Positions 9,521-19,168 of a DNA stretch of 64,000 nt are shown in pieces; position 1 is the stretch's first letter, and the number at the start of each line of letters is the position of its first letter. Source of the stretch: Pseudomonas fragi (GTDB lineage: Bacteria; Pseudomonadota; Gammaproteobacteria; Pseudomonadales; Pseudomonadaceae); assembly GCF_025426255.1 (NCBI RefSeq), contig NZ_CP104861.1:4697001-4761000 (forward strand). Reading direction: 5' to 3'. Position numbers and translations under genes: made by a program. The notes under the pieces were generated by a model. It ran no database searches. It saw nothing but the letters and a program-made list of their open reading frames with translations, and had not been told where the DNA came from.

Positions 9521-10753
9521 ATGAGCGATAGCTTCGTTACACAGTGCCCACATTGCCAGACCAGCTTTCGCGTCAGCCACGCTCAATTGAGCGTGGCACG
9601 CGGAGTGGTGCGCTGTGGCGCCTGCCTGCAAGTGTTCAACGCTGCACAGCAACTGCTCAACAGCAGCACTGAAACAGAGCAGCCGCCTGTCGTCGCAACG
9701 CCAGAACCCGAGGCTGTCGAGCCGCCCGCCACCCCCAAGGCGGCCAGTCCGGCCCCTTGGCAAGCGAGCGAACTGGACCTCGACCATCTGGATCTGGACG
9801 AAGAACTGGCCAGGCTCGAAGAGCGTGAAATCCAGCCCAGCAAAAGCTTCGGCCAGCCGCACAAGCCAAAAAGCAGCTCACTGAGTGCTCGTCGCGACAC
9901 CCCTGACACTGAAGAAGGTGAATGGTCTGATAGCCTGTTCAGTGAGTCAGCGGCAGACCGTGCAGAGACCGCCAAAGTTGCCGAAAAAGCCGTAGAGCTC
10001 GCTGAAACCGGACGGACCGAGCCGTCCCTGTCACTGGACATTGACGAACCGGACGATACCCCGCCGCTCCAGCTTTCGCTGGACGACGACCTCGATCCGC
10101 TGCCGGGCGAACATCTGTCGGCCACCGATGACGAGGACGACGAACTCCCTGAACTGGCACCTGTCAGCAAAGGCAAAGGCAAACGCAAGCGCAACGAACC
10201 GGGCATGCGCGAAGAAGCGTTGCTTGACCTGGTCGACGACCCATTGCACCTGGACTGGCAAAAACGCCGCTCGCCGTGGGGCAAACGCCTGCTCTGGACC
10301 CTGCTGGCACTCCTGGCTGGCGCGGCACTGGCCGGGCAGTACATTGCCAATCACTTCGACGAGCTGGCGCGTCAGGACCAATACCGTCCGATCTTCCAGC
10401 AACTGTGCCCGCAAATCGGCTGTACGGTGCCGTCCAAAGTGGATATCGACCGGATCAAAAGCAGCAATCTGGTGGTACGCAGCCACCCCGAATTCGCCGG
10501 AGCGCTGGTGGTGGATGCAATCCTCTACAACCGCGCGCCCTTCTCCCAACCTTTCCCGCTGCTGGAGCTACGCTTTGCTGACCTCAACGGCAAAATGATC
10601 GCCAGTCGTCGGTTCAAGCCCGGCGAATACCTGAGCGGCGATCTGCCCAAGGCCGAGATGCCCCCGCAAACCCCTATCCACATTGCCCTGGACATCCTCG
10701 ACCCGGGTCCAAAGGCCGTTAACTACAGCCTGAGTTTTCATTCCCCGGAATGA
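9521..10753 (+). CDS. Zinc-finger and DUF3426 membrane protein
   Basis: A 410-residue protein of unknown exact role. The N-terminus is an MJ0042-type zinc ribbon (CPHC near residue 7, CGAC near residue 35). A long acidic, Ser/Pro-rich low-complexity region follows. One membrane helix lies at about 256-276, and a C-terminal DUF3426 domain (about 280-410) would be periplasmic. This architecture with this neighbourhood (prmA before, dusB after) is conserved across Pseudomonas. ATG 9521 places the zinc ribbon at the start. Confidence 0.85.
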   Translation: MSDSFVTQCPHCQTSFRVSHAQLSVARGVVRCGACLQVFNAAQQLLNSSTETEQPPVVATPEPEAVEPPATPKAASPAPWQASELDLDHLDLDEELARLEEREIQPSKSFGQPHKPKSSSLSARRDTPDTEEGEWSDSLFSESAADRAETAKVAEKAVELAETGRTEPSLSLDIDEPDDTPPLQLSLDDDLDPLPGEHLSATDDEDDELPELAPVSKGKGKRKRNEPGMREEALLDLVDDPLHLDWQKRRSPWGKRLLWTLLALLAGAALAGQYIANHFDELARQDQYRPIFQQLCPQIGCTVPSKVDIDRIKSSNLVVRSHPEFAGALVVDAILYNRAPFSQPFPLLELRFADLNGKMIASRRFKPGEYLSGDLPKAEMPPQTPIHIALDILDPGPKAVNYSLSFHSPE

Positions 10754-10770
10754 GCGCGCTGCGCTTTTAG

Positions 10771-10852
10771 TTGCTAGCTTCAAGCGGCAAGTTAGAAGCG
10801 AAATGCAAATTTGCTGTGTCTTGCAGCTTGTCGCTTGAGGCTTGTAGCTAAC
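10771..10852. repeat. Extragenic palindrome between the DUF3426 gene and dusB
   Basis: Imperfect inverted arms: CTAGCTTCAAGCGGCAAG on the left matches CTTGTCGCTTGAGGCTTG plus TAGC on the right. It differs from the three main repeat families in the window. It may fold in the RNA, but no T tract follows. Confidence 0.65.
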
Positions 10853-10970
10853 CTTCAGCTCCAATTGTTCAAAATTCATCCAATTGCGTCTTTAACCAGT
10901 CATCGAGAGCGGGTATCATGCCAACCCTTTTTCGAACTCCCAAGATCCGGCCCCACAACAGGGAAGTCCT

Positions 10971-11984
10971 ATGTCGGCGGTACGCATCGGCCCATATACA
11001 TTGCACAACGGTTTGATTCTCGCCCCTATGGCGGGCGTCACCGACCAGCCCTTTCGTCAGCTTTGTCGACGGATGGGTGCAGGCCTGGTTGTTTCGGAAA
11101 TGGTCACCAGCGACATGAGTCTCTGGAACAGCCGCAAATCGCGCCTGCGCATGATTCACGACGGTGATCCCGAGCCGCGCTCGGTACAGATCGCCGGCGG
11201 TGACGCGCAAATGCTGGCAGACGCCGCCAGGGCCAATGTGGAACTGGGCGCACAGATTATTGATATCAACATGGGTTGCCCGGCGAAGAAGGTCTGCAAC
11301 AAGGCCGCCGGCTCCGCGTTACTGAAAGATGAAGCATTGGTGAACGAGATCCTGCAGGCCGTTGTGGCTGCAGTTGATGTGCCGGTCACCCTGAAGATCC
11401 GTACCGGCTGGGACCGGGACAACAAGAACGGCCTGACGGTGGCAAAAATCGCCGAACAAGCCGGGATCACTGCTCTGGCGGTACACGGCAGAACCCGTGC
11501 CGACCTGTACACCGGCGAAGCCGAGTACGACACCATCGCCGCGATCAAGCAGGCGGTGTCGATACCGGTTTTTGCCAACGGCGACATCGATTCACCGCAA
11601 AAGGCCCTGCATGTATTGAACGCAACCGGGGCTGACGGACTATTGATTGGCAGGGCAGCCCAGGGGCGGCCCTGGATTTTCCGCGAAGTTGATCATTTTT
11701 TGCGTACCGGGCAACTGCTGCCGGCACCGCAGATGAGCGAAGTGGAACGTATTCTGCTAGAGCATCTGACTGCATTGCACACCTTCTATGGGGAGGTTTT
11801 GGGCGTACGCATCGCCCGCAAGCATGTCGGCTGGTATCTGGCAACCTTGCCGGGCGCCAAGGAGTTTCGCGCCCACTTCAATCGTTTAGAAGATACGGAA
11901 GCACAATGCGCCAACGTTCAGGCGTTTTTCGCCGAACGACACAAGAGCCTGGTGACAGGGGACGAGGGATGGGTGGCCGCATGA
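10971..11984 (+). CDS. dusB: tRNA-dihydrouridine synthase B
   Basis: FMN-dependent reduction of uridine to dihydrouridine in tRNA. The 337-residue protein is a TIM barrel with DINMGCPAKKVCNKAAGSAL (catalytic Cys region), TLKIRTGWD, AVHGRTRADLYTGEA and the phosphate-binding GADGLLIGRAAQGRPW, followed by a C-terminal helical tRNA-binding domain. Its stop overlaps the fis ATG (ATGA), the conserved dusB-fis operon. Confidence 0.97.
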   Translation: MSAVRIGPYTLHNGLILAPMAGVTDQPFRQLCRRMGAGLVVSEMVTSDMSLWNSRKSRLRMIHDGDPEPRSVQIAGGDAQMLADAARANVELGAQIIDINMGCPAKKVCNKAAGSALLKDEALVNEILQAVVAAVDVPVTLKIRTGWDRDNKNGLTVAKIAEQAGITALAVHGRTRADLYTGEAEYDTIAAIKQAVSIPVFANGDIDSPQKALHVLNATGADGLLIGRAAQGRPWIFREVDHFLRTGQLLPAPQMSEVERILLEHLTALHTFYGEVLGVRIARKHVGWYLATLPGAKEFRAHFNRLEDTEAQCANVQAFFAERHKSLVTGDEGWVAA

Positions 11985-12301
11985 CGATGATGACCGAGAC
12001 ATTAGTGAGTGGAACAACGCCCGTGAGCGACAACGTCAACTTGAAACAGCACCTCAATACACCGAGCGAAGAAGGTCAGACCCTTCGCGGGAGTGTCGAG
12101 AAGGCGCTGCACAATTATTTCGCCCACCTGGAGGGCGCTGAAGTCACGGACGTCTACAACCTGGTACTTTCCGAAGTCGAGGCCCCCCTTCTCGAGTGCG
12201 TCATGAACTACGTCAAGGGCAACCAGACCAAGGCCTCCGAGATGCTGGGCCTCAATCGCGGCACCTTGCGCAAAAAGCTCAAACAGTACGATCTGCTGTA
12301 A
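11981..12301 (+). CDS. fis: DNA-binding protein Fis
   Basis: Nucleoid protein and global regulator that bends DNA and stimulates stable RNA promoters and recombination. The 106-residue length fits the family. The C-terminal helix-turn-helix GNQTKASEMLGLNRGTLRKK is intact. The N-terminal extension relative to E. coli Fis is usual in Pseudomonas. It is translationally coupled to dusB by a 4-bp overlap and followed by a terminator. Confidence 0.97.
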   Translation: MTMMTETLVSGTTPVSDNVNLKQHLNTPSEEGQTLRGSVEKALHNYFAHLEGAEVTDVYNLVLSEVEAPLLECVMNYVKGNQTKASEMLGLNRGTLRKKLKQYDLL

Positions 12302-12318
12302 GCATTCAATCAAACCTG

Positions 12319-12351
12319 AAAGGCGTCCTGATAAAACAGGCCGCCTTTTTT
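12319..12351 (+). terminator. Rho-independent terminator after fis
   Basis: Stem AAGGCG-T-CCTG paired with CAGG-C-CGCCTT around ATAAAA, followed by a run of six T. It lies about 18 bp after the fis stop and ends the dusB-fis transcript. Confidence 0.85.
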
Positions 12352-12382
12352 GCTGACTCCTTTGCTTTTGATGGAAATCGAG

Positions 12383-13990
12383 ATGACCGATCAGACTACC
12401 CGCCTGCCGATCCGCCGCGCTCTAATCAGCGTTTCCGACAAAACCGGAATCCTTGATTTCGCCCGTGAACTGGAAGCCCTCGGCGTCGAGATCCTGTCCA
12501 CAGGCGGTACGTTCAAGCTGCTGCAAGACAACGGCGTAGCCGCTGTTGAAGTCGCTGACTACACCGGTTTTGCAGAAATGATGGACGGTCGGGTTAAAAC
12601 CCTGCACCCGAAAATCCACGGCGGCATTTTGGGCCGTCGCGGCATCGACGACGACATCATGAACGAGCACGGCATCAAGCCGATCGACCTGGTAGCCGTT
12701 AACCTCTACCCGTTTGAAGCCACCATCTCCAAACCAGGCTGCGACCTGCCGACCGCCATCGAGAACATCGATATCGGCGGCCCGACCATGGTTCGCTCGG
12801 CGGCCAAAAACCACAAAGACGTGGCCATCGTGGTGAATGCCAGCGATTACGCCAACGTTCTGGAAAACCTCAAGGCCGGCGGCCTGACCTACGCACAGCG
12901 TTTCGACCTGATGCTCAAGGCCTTCGAGCACACCGCTGCCTACGACGGCATGATCGCCAACTACCTGGGTACAGTGAACCAGGCCGCCGAGACCCTGAGC
13001 ACAGAAGATCGCAGCCTGTTCCCGCGTACCTTCAACAGCCAGTTCATCAAGGCCCAGGAAATGCGCTACGGCGAGAACCCGCACCAGAAAGCGGCGTTCT
13101 ACGTTGAAGCCAAGCCGACTGAAGTCAGCATCGCCACCGCGACCCAGCTGCAAGGCAAAGAGCTGTCGTTCAACAACGTAGCCGACACCGACGCTGCGCT
13201 GGAATGTGTAAAAAGCTTTGTTAAGCCAGCCTGTGTGATCGTCAAGCACGCCAACCCGTGTGGCGTGGCCGTAAGCCCGGACGCAGAAGGCGGCATTCGC
13301 CAAGCCTACGAGCTGGCCTACGCCACTGACACCGAATCGGCTTTCGGCGGCATCATCGCCTTCAACCGCGAGTTGGACGCTGAAACGGCCAAGGCCATCG
13401 TTGAGCGTCAGTTCGTTGAAGTGATCATCGCCCCGTCCGTGAGCGAAGAAGCCCGCGCCATCGTGGCAGCCAAAGCCAACGTACGCCTGCTGGCCTGCGG
13501 TGAGTGGAGCGCAGACCGTGCCCCGGCCTGGGACTTCAAGCGTGTTAACGGCGGCCTGCTGGTTCAGAGCCGTGACATCGAAATGATCGGCAGTGAAGAC
13601 CTTAAAGTCGTGACCAAGCGCGCACCGACCGAGCAAGAGATCAACGACCTGATCTTCGCCTGGAAAGTAGCCAAATACGTGAAGTCCAACGCCATCGTCT
13701 ACGCCAAGGGCCGTCAGACCATCGGTGTCGGCGCAGGTCAGATGAGCCGCGTAAACTCGGCCCGTATTGCCGCGATCAAGGCTGAACACGCGGGTCTGCA
13801 AGTACAAGGCGCCGTAATGGCATCGGACGCATTCTTCCCGTTCCGTGACGGCATCGACAACGCAGCCAAGGCCGGTATCACTGCAGTGATCCAGCCGGGC
13901 GGCTCGATGCGTGACAACGAAGTGATTGCAGCAGCAGACGAAGCTGGTATTGCCATGGTCTTCACCGGCATGCGCCACTTCCGTCACTAA
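12383..13990 (+). CDS. purH: Bifunctional AICAR transformylase / IMP cyclohydrolase
   Basis: Catalyses the last two steps to IMP: formyl transfer to AICAR, then ring closure. The 535-residue protein has an N-terminal cyclohydrolase (MGS-like) domain (about 1-150) and a C-terminal transformylase domain with GENPHQ and the catalytic KHANPCGV. ATG 12383 lies just after the fis terminator and starts at the conserved MTDQTTRLPIRRALISVSDK. purD follows after a palindromic repeat. Confidence 0.98.
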   Translation: MTDQTTRLPIRRALISVSDKTGILDFARELEALGVEILSTGGTFKLLQDNGVAAVEVADYTGFAEMMDGRVKTLHPKIHGGILGRRGIDDDIMNEHGIKPIDLVAVNLYPFEATISKPGCDLPTAIENIDIGGPTMVRSAAKNHKDVAIVVNASDYANVLENLKAGGLTYAQRFDLMLKAFEHTAAYDGMIANYLGTVNQAAETLSTEDRSLFPRTFNSQFIKAQEMRYGENPHQKAAFYVEAKPTEVSIATATQLQGKELSFNNVADTDAALECVKSFVKPACVIVKHANPCGVAVSPDAEGGIRQAYELAYATDTESAFGGIIAFNRELDAETAKAIVERQFVEVIIAPSVSEEARAIVAAKANVRLLACGEWSADRAPAWDFKRVNGGLLVQSRDIEMIGSEDLKVVTKRAPTEQEINDLIFAWKVAKYVKSNAIVYAKGRQTIGVGAGQMSRVNSARIAAIKAEHAGLQVQGAVMASDAFFPFRDGIDNAAKAGITAVIQPGGSMRDNEVIAAADEAGIAMVFTGMRHFRH

Positions 13991-14016
13991 ACACTTTTTG
14001 CAGACGCCACGAACCA

Positions 14017-14120
14017 TGTAGCCGCTGCCGAAGGCTGCGATAAGACCCAAAAGGTCTTCAGCGATCTGAACATCCTGCAACCGCTTCGCGGTTGATCGCA
14101 GCCTGGCGGCAGCGGCTACA
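14017..14120. repeat. Paired extragenic palindrome, family C
   Basis: Inverted copies of a unit with TGTAGCCGCTGCCGAAGGC, found between purH and purD. The same family occurs at 51739-51840 inside the urt operon. Confidence 0.8.
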
Positions 14121-14170
14121 AGGTCTGACCCGCGTTTCCACAGAATTCAGCGTCATCCGAGGTTTTTGAA

Positions 14171-15469
14171 ATGAATGTTTTGATCATTGGCAGCGGTGGC
14201 CGCGAACACGCACTGGCCTGGAAAGTAGCTCAGGACCCACGTGTCGCCAAAGTATTCGTTGCCCCGGGCAACGCCGGCACCGCCATCGAAGCCAAGTGCG
14301 AGAACGTCGCCATCGACGTGCTGGCCCTTGAGCAACTGGCTGACTTTGCCGAGAAAAATGTTTCCCTGACCATTGTTGGCCCGGAAGTGCCACTGGTTGC
14401 CGGTGTGGTTGATCTGTTCCGTGCCCGTGGCCTGGACTGCTTCGGCCCTACCGCTGGTGCCGCTCAGCTGGAAGGCTCCAAGGCATTCACCAAGGACTTC
14501 CTGGCGCGTCACAAGATCCCGACTGCCGACTACCAGAACTTCACTGAAATCGAACCAGCTCTGGCTTACCTGCAAAAAGTCGGCGCGCCAATCGTGATCA
14601 AGGCCGACGGCCTGGCCGCGGGCAAAGGCGTGATCGTCGCCATGACCCTGACCGAAGCCGAAGACGCCGTACGCGACATGCTCGCGGGCAATGCGTTTGG
14701 CGAAGCCGGTTCGCGCGTGGTCATCGAAGAGTTCCTCGACGGCGAAGAAGCCAGCTTTATCGTGATGGTCGACGGCAAGAACGTTCTACCAATGGCCACC
14801 AGCCAGGACCACAAACGTGTTGGCGACGCTGACACCGGTCCGAACACCGGCGGCATGGGTGCTTACTCCCCGGCCCCGGTAGTCACCGCCGAAGTTCACC
14901 AGCGCGTGATGGATCTGGTGATCTGGCCGACCGTGCGCGGCATGGCTGAAGAAGGCAACGTCTACACCGGCTTCCTGTACGCAGGCCTGATGATCGACAA
15001 AGCCGGCAACCCGAAAGTCATCGAGTTCAACTGCCGCTTTGGCGACCCGGAAACTCAGCCGGTGATGCTACGCCTGCAATCGAGCCTGGTACTGCTGATC
15101 GAAGCCGCACTGGCTCAAGCGCTGGACAAGGTTGAAGCACAATGGGACCCGCGTCCAAGCCTGGGCATTGTCCTGGCTGCTGGCGGCTACCCTGGCGATT
15201 ATGCCAAAGGCGCAGTAATCCACGGTCTGGACGCAGCCGCCAAGCTGGAAGGCAAAGTGTTCCATGCCGGTACTGCGCTTAATGCAGCCGGTGAAGTCGT
15301 GACCTCGGGCGGCCGCGTACTGTGCGCAACCGCAATGGGTGACACCGTTGAAGGGGCGCAGCAAAAAGCTTACGCGCTGGCCAAGGCCATCGAGTGGGAC
15401 GGTTGTTTCTACCGCAACGATATTGGCTACCGAGCCATTGCACGCGAACGCGGTGAGAACCAGGAATAA
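14171..15469 (+). CDS. purD: Phosphoribosylamine-glycine ligase
   Basis: ATP-dependent joining of glycine to phosphoribosylamine, the second step of purine synthesis. The 432-residue ATP-grasp protein shows GSGGREHALAWK at the N-terminus, KADGLAAGKGVIVA, DTGPNTGGMGAYSPAP and EFNCRFGDPETQPV. Length and motifs are complete. Confidence 0.98.
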   Translation: MNVLIIGSGGREHALAWKVAQDPRVAKVFVAPGNAGTAIEAKCENVAIDVLALEQLADFAEKNVSLTIVGPEVPLVAGVVDLFRARGLDCFGPTAGAAQLEGSKAFTKDFLARHKIPTADYQNFTEIEPALAYLQKVGAPIVIKADGLAAGKGVIVAMTLTEAEDAVRDMLAGNAFGEAGSRVVIEEFLDGEEASFIVMVDGKNVLPMATSQDHKRVGDADTGPNTGGMGAYSPAPVVTAEVHQRVMDLVIWPTVRGMAEEGNVYTGFLYAGLMIDKAGNPKVIEFNCRFGDPETQPVMLRLQSSLVLLIEAALAQALDKVEAQWDPRPSLGIVLAAGGYPGDYAKGAVIHGLDAAAKLEGKVFHAGTALNAAGEVVTSGGRVLCATAMGDTVEGAQQKAYALAKAIEWDGCFYRNDIGYRAIARERGENQE

Positions 15470-15483
15470 GCAATCCACATGGA

Positions 15484-15510
15484 TAGGTAAGGGCCATTGG
15501 CCCTTGCCTA
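15484..15510 (+). terminator. Stem-loop after purD
   Basis: A near-perfect dyad, TAGGTAAGGGCC paired with GGCCCTTGCCTA around a two-base centre, begins 14 bp after the purD stop. There is no long T tract, so it may be a weak terminator or an RNA-stabilising hairpin. Confidence 0.55.
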
Positions 15511-15568
15511 ACTATTCCAGGCCCGCGCATAGTTATCATCTGGCTTCACTTTACGAAGGGATTTCGCC

Positions 15569-18349
15569 GTGCGCTGGCTCAGGATTGCCATAGCTTTTAC
15601 CGTCGCTCTGATGGCTTCTGTACTCGGTATAACGTCGGTGCAGGCGGCATCAGCCACCAGTTGGTCGGTCCTCTCTGACCCTCAGGGCACACTGCAACTG
15701 AGCGATGTGCGCTCCGCACGGCTATCCAGCCAGTTCAGTCCCGTCGATCTTGCCCGGCTAACCCCTGCTGAGCCCGGTGAAGCCCTATGGCTGCGGGTAC
15801 GCTTGCAACCCGACAGGCACGAACAAATTCTGCGGGTGTTCGCCCCCGACCTCTCGCGCCTGGACATGTATGTCTTTGACGATCAAAAGCTGATCAGCGA
15901 AATCGTCACCGGCAACTCACTGCCCCTCAGCAGCAAGCCTGTGCCAAGCAGTGACTACCTACTGCCTTTACCGCAAAGTCATGAAGCCCTGGATGTTTAC
16001 CTGCGCATGGTCTCGGACCACCAGTTACGTCCCCACATTACCCTCGACACTGCCGTCATGCTGGCCGCCAGCCAGGGCAAGCCCTTGCTCTATGGTCTGT
16101 TGCTCGGTTGCATGGCAATGCTGGTGTTGCACAACCTGATTCGCTTTTCCTTTAGCCGCTCGCCCAGCAGCCTGTGGCTTGCGATTTGTGAAATCCTGCT
16201 CATGGCCAGTTCGGCGCTGTTCCTGAACCTGCTGGACCCCTGGCTCCCGCAGTGGCAAGGCGCACAAATCCCCGGTGCCTACCTGGCCCTGCTGCTGACC
16301 GCACCTTGCGGGTTGATGTTTACCTATCACTTTTTCTCGAACCGTGGCTCACATCCGCTGCACAAACTGCTGTTGCTAAACATTCTGATCATCAGCCTCG
16401 GCGGCCTGCTACTGCTGTTTATCGATGACCTGCCACTGAACCTGATGACCTACGCTCTGGTCGGACTGGCGAGCCTGAGCATTCTGGCGGTTGCGGTTTA
16501 CCACTGGCAAAAAGGCTACCGACCGGCGCGCATGTTTGTCATGGCGATGGTGTTTTTCAATATCGGCACCCTGGTGATCCTCCCCGCACTGCTGGGCCTG
16601 ACCCTGATCGCACCGCAGGAGCTGGTTCTGGCGCTGATGATGGTGATCTGCACCAGCGGTTTGCTGATGAGCATCGCCTTGAGCGAGCGCAATCGCGGCA
16701 TCACCGATGCGCAATTCAGCATCAGCCGCGACCTGGCTGCCAGTAACGCCGAGGTAAGTGCCAAGGCCGAGTTCCTGGCCAAGATCAGCCATGAAATCCG
16801 CACCCCCATGAACGGCGTACTGGGCATGACCGAGCTGCTGCTGGGTACACCACTGTCGGTCAAACAACGCGATTACGTACAAACCATCCACAGTGCGGGC
16901 AACGAGCTGCTGACGCTGATTAACGAAATTCTCGATATCTCCAAGCTCGAATCGGGGCAAATCGAGCTCGACGACGTACAGTTCGACCTCAATGCCCTGA
17001 TCGAAGACTGCCTGAGTATTTTCCGCACCAAAGCCGAACAGCAGAACGTCGAGCTCATCAGTTTTATCCAGCCACAAGTGCCACGGGTGATCAGCGGTGA
17101 CCCCACCCGCCTGCGCCAGACCTTGCTCAGCCTGCTCGAGAACTCCCTGAAAAAGACCGACGAGGGCGAGATTCTTATCGTTGTCGCACTGGAGGAGCGC
17201 AGCGGCCCGCCACGCCTGCGCATTGCCATTCAAGACTCCGGCCAACCGATGGATGAGCAGGAGCGTGACGCCCTGTTGCATGCCGAGTTGCACAGCAAGA
17301 ACTTCCTCGCGGCAACCCGCCTCGGTGGCCATTTGGGCTTGGTCATCGCGCGCCAGCTGATCCTGTTGATGGGCGGCGAGTTCGGGATCAAACCCGGGCA
17401 AACCACCGGCAGCAATCTGTGGCTGACCCTGCCTCTGGACCCGCAACACCTTGAGCACCCGACTTCCGATCTGGACAGCCCGCTCAAGGGCGCACGGGTG
17501 TTGGTGGTCGACGACAACGACACCTGCCGCAAAGTGCTGGTACAACAGTGCTCCGCCTGGGGCCTGAACGTCAGTGCCGCGGCATCGGGCAAGGAGGCTC
17601 TGGCCTTGCTGCGCACCAAGGCGCACTTGCGTGATTACTTCGACATCGTCCTGCTGGACCAGAACATGCCTGGCATGACGGGCATGCAACTGGCCGCCAA
17701 GATCAAGGAAGACCCGAGCCTCAACCACGACATCCTGCTGGTCATGCTCACAGGTATCAGCAACGCGCCGAGCAAGATCATTGCGCGCAACTGCGGGATC
17801 AAGCGCATCCTCGCCAAGCCAGTGGCCGGTTACACCCTCAAAACCACCTTGGCCGATGAACTGACCCAGCGCAACAAGGGGCATACCGCCGCGCACACCT
17901 CTGCCAATGGCCCGGCGGCCGTACCCGTATCAGTGCCCGGTGACTTCCGTATTCTGGTGGCCGAAGACAACAACATCTCGACCAAGGTCATTCGCGGCAT
18001 GCTTGGCAAGCTCAACCTGCACCCGGACACCGCCTGCAATGGCGAGGAAGCGCTGAAAGCGATGAAAACCCAGCGCTACGACCTGGTTCTGATGGACTGT
18101 GAAATGCCGGTACTGGACGGTTTTTCCGCTACCGAGCAATTGCGCGCTTGGGAAGTCAGCCATCAGCGGGTACGCACCCCGGTGGTTGCGTTGACCGCGC
18201 ACATCCTTACCGAGCACAAGGAACGCGCTCGACAGGCAGGCATGGACGGGCACATGTCAAAACCCGTGGAGCTGTCGCAACTGCGTGAACTGGTGGAATT
18301 CTGGGTCGAACAGCGTGAGTTGCGTCAATCCAGGGCACAACTGTCCTAA
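15569..18349 (+). CDS. retS: Hybrid sensor kinase RetS
   Basis: Orphan hybrid sensor that in P. aeruginosa binds GacS and blocks the GacS/GacA-Rsm cascade, keeping cells in the motile, virulent state. The 926-residue protein has a signal-like N-terminus, a periplasmic DISMED2-type ligand domain (about 25-160), seven membrane helices (about 175-385), a kinase region with His408 in ISHEIRTPMNG, and two receivers with phospho-Asp candidates D697 (LLDQNMPG) and D843 (LMDCEMPV). These line up with P. aeruginosa H424, D713 and D858 at a near-constant offset. The kinase G boxes look weak (QDSGQP, GGHLGL). The start is GTG 15569, preceded by GAAGGGA. purD-retS adjacency is conserved. Confidence 0.93.
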   Translation: MRWLRIAIAFTVALMASVLGITSVQAASATSWSVLSDPQGTLQLSDVRSARLSSQFSPVDLARLTPAEPGEALWLRVRLQPDRHEQILRVFAPDLSRLDMYVFDDQKLISEIVTGNSLPLSSKPVPSSDYLLPLPQSHEALDVYLRMVSDHQLRPHITLDTAVMLAASQGKPLLYGLLLGCMAMLVLHNLIRFSFSRSPSSLWLAICEILLMASSALFLNLLDPWLPQWQGAQIPGAYLALLLTAPCGLMFTYHFFSNRGSHPLHKLLLLNILIISLGGLLLLFIDDLPLNLMTYALVGLASLSILAVAVYHWQKGYRPARMFVMAMVFFNIGTLVILPALLGLTLIAPQELVLALMMVICTSGLLMSIALSERNRGITDAQFSISRDLAASNAEVSAKAEFLAKISHEIRTPMNGVLGMTELLLGTPLSVKQRDYVQTIHSAGNELLTLINEILDISKLESGQIELDDVQFDLNALIEDCLSIFRTKAEQQNVELISFIQPQVPRVISGDPTRLRQTLLSLLENSLKKTDEGEILIVVALEERSGPPRLRIAIQDSGQPMDEQERDALLHAELHSKNFLAATRLGGHLGLVIARQLILLMGGEFGIKPGQTTGSNLWLTLPLDPQHLEHPTSDLDSPLKGARVLVVDDNDTCRKVLVQQCSAWGLNVSAAASGKEALALLRTKAHLRDYFDIVLLDQNMPGMTGMQLAAKIKEDPSLNHDILLVMLTGISNAPSKIIARNCGIKRILAKPVAGYTLKTTLADELTQRNKGHTAAHTSANGPAAVPVSVPGDFRILVAEDNNISTKVIRGMLGKLNLHPDTACNGEEALKAMKTQRYDLVLMDCEMPVLDGFSATEQLRAWEVSHQRVRTPVVALTAHILTEHKERARQAGMDGHMSKPVELSQLRELVEFWVEQRELRQSRAQLS

Positions 18350-18406
18350 CATACACTCAATCCCCTGATAAACTTTGCGCGCCCCCCTTCGATGTGAGCT
18401 CAGACC

Positions 18407-19003
18407 ATGCTCCATGTGTTGTTCAGTGTGTATTTGAAGATGCTGGTGCTCTATAGCCCGTTCTTCGTACTGTCGTGTTTTATCAGCCTGACCCGGGGTT
18501 ACTCGAACAAGGAGCGCCGCCGCCTGGCCTGGAAAGTGGCCCTGGCCACGCTGATCTCCAGCGTGCTGCTCTATCTGTTCGGGCGCACCATTTTCAGCGT
18601 GTTTGGCATCACCGTTGACGCGTTCCGCATCGGTGCCGGCAGCGTGCTGTTTATCTCGGCACTGGGCATGGCCCAAGGCAAGTCTGTGGTTCAGACTGAC
18701 AACGTGCAGCAAGACGTAACCATTGTGCCGTTGACCATCCCGCTCACCGTTGGCCCCGGCACCATTGGTGCGCTGCTGGTCATGGGCATCACCCAGCCCC
18801 ATTGGGACGACAAGCTCATGGCTATCGTCAGTATTGCCCTGGCCAGCCTGACGGTCGGCGTGGTGCTTTACCTTTCCAACAAGATCGAGGGAATTCTGGG
18901 CGAGCAGGGCTTACAGATCGTAAGCCGCCTGATGGGCCTGTTTGTATGCGCCCTCGCAGCGCAAATCATCTTTACCGGGGTTCGGGGCTATATGGTCCCT
19001 TGA
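18407..19003 (+). CDS. MarC-family integral membrane protein
   Basis: A 198-residue protein with about six hydrophobic helices and the family motif LTIPLTVGPGTIGALLVMG. MarC proteins are annotated as NAAT transporters, but their substrates are not established. It follows retS by 57 bp on the same strand. Confidence 0.85.
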   Translation: MLHVLFSVYLKMLVLYSPFFVLSCFISLTRGYSNKERRRLAWKVALATLISSVLLYLFGRTIFSVFGITVDAFRIGAGSVLFISALGMAQGKSVVQTDNVQQDVTIVPLTIPLTVGPGTIGALLVMGITQPHWDDKLMAIVSIALASLTVGVVLYLSNKIEGILGEQGLQIVSRLMGLFVCALAAQIIFTGVRGYMVP

Positions 19004-19013
19004 ACAAAGTCTG

Positions 19014-19161
19014 CGTAGCAGCTGCCGTAGGCACGAGGCTGCGTTCGACGATGCAATCGTCGTAAAACCGGCAAGCACGGTGCAACTGATTCACCAAAGC
19101 CGAATGGTTTTACGACTGCTTCGCAGCCGGACGCAGCCTCGTCCCTTCGGCAGCTGCTACG
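19014..19161. repeat. Paired extragenic palindrome, family B
   Basis: CGTAGCAGCTGCCGTAGGCA and its inverted counterpart ending GCAGCTGCTACG flank about 110 bp. It separates the MarC gene from the convergent cobJ end. Confidence 0.85.
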
Positions 19162-19168
19162 GTTGTGC

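Noticed and set aside
12422..14080. 552-codon open frame opposite purH
   Set aside because: Antisense shadow of a highly conserved enzyme gene, with low-complexity translation and no family resemblance.
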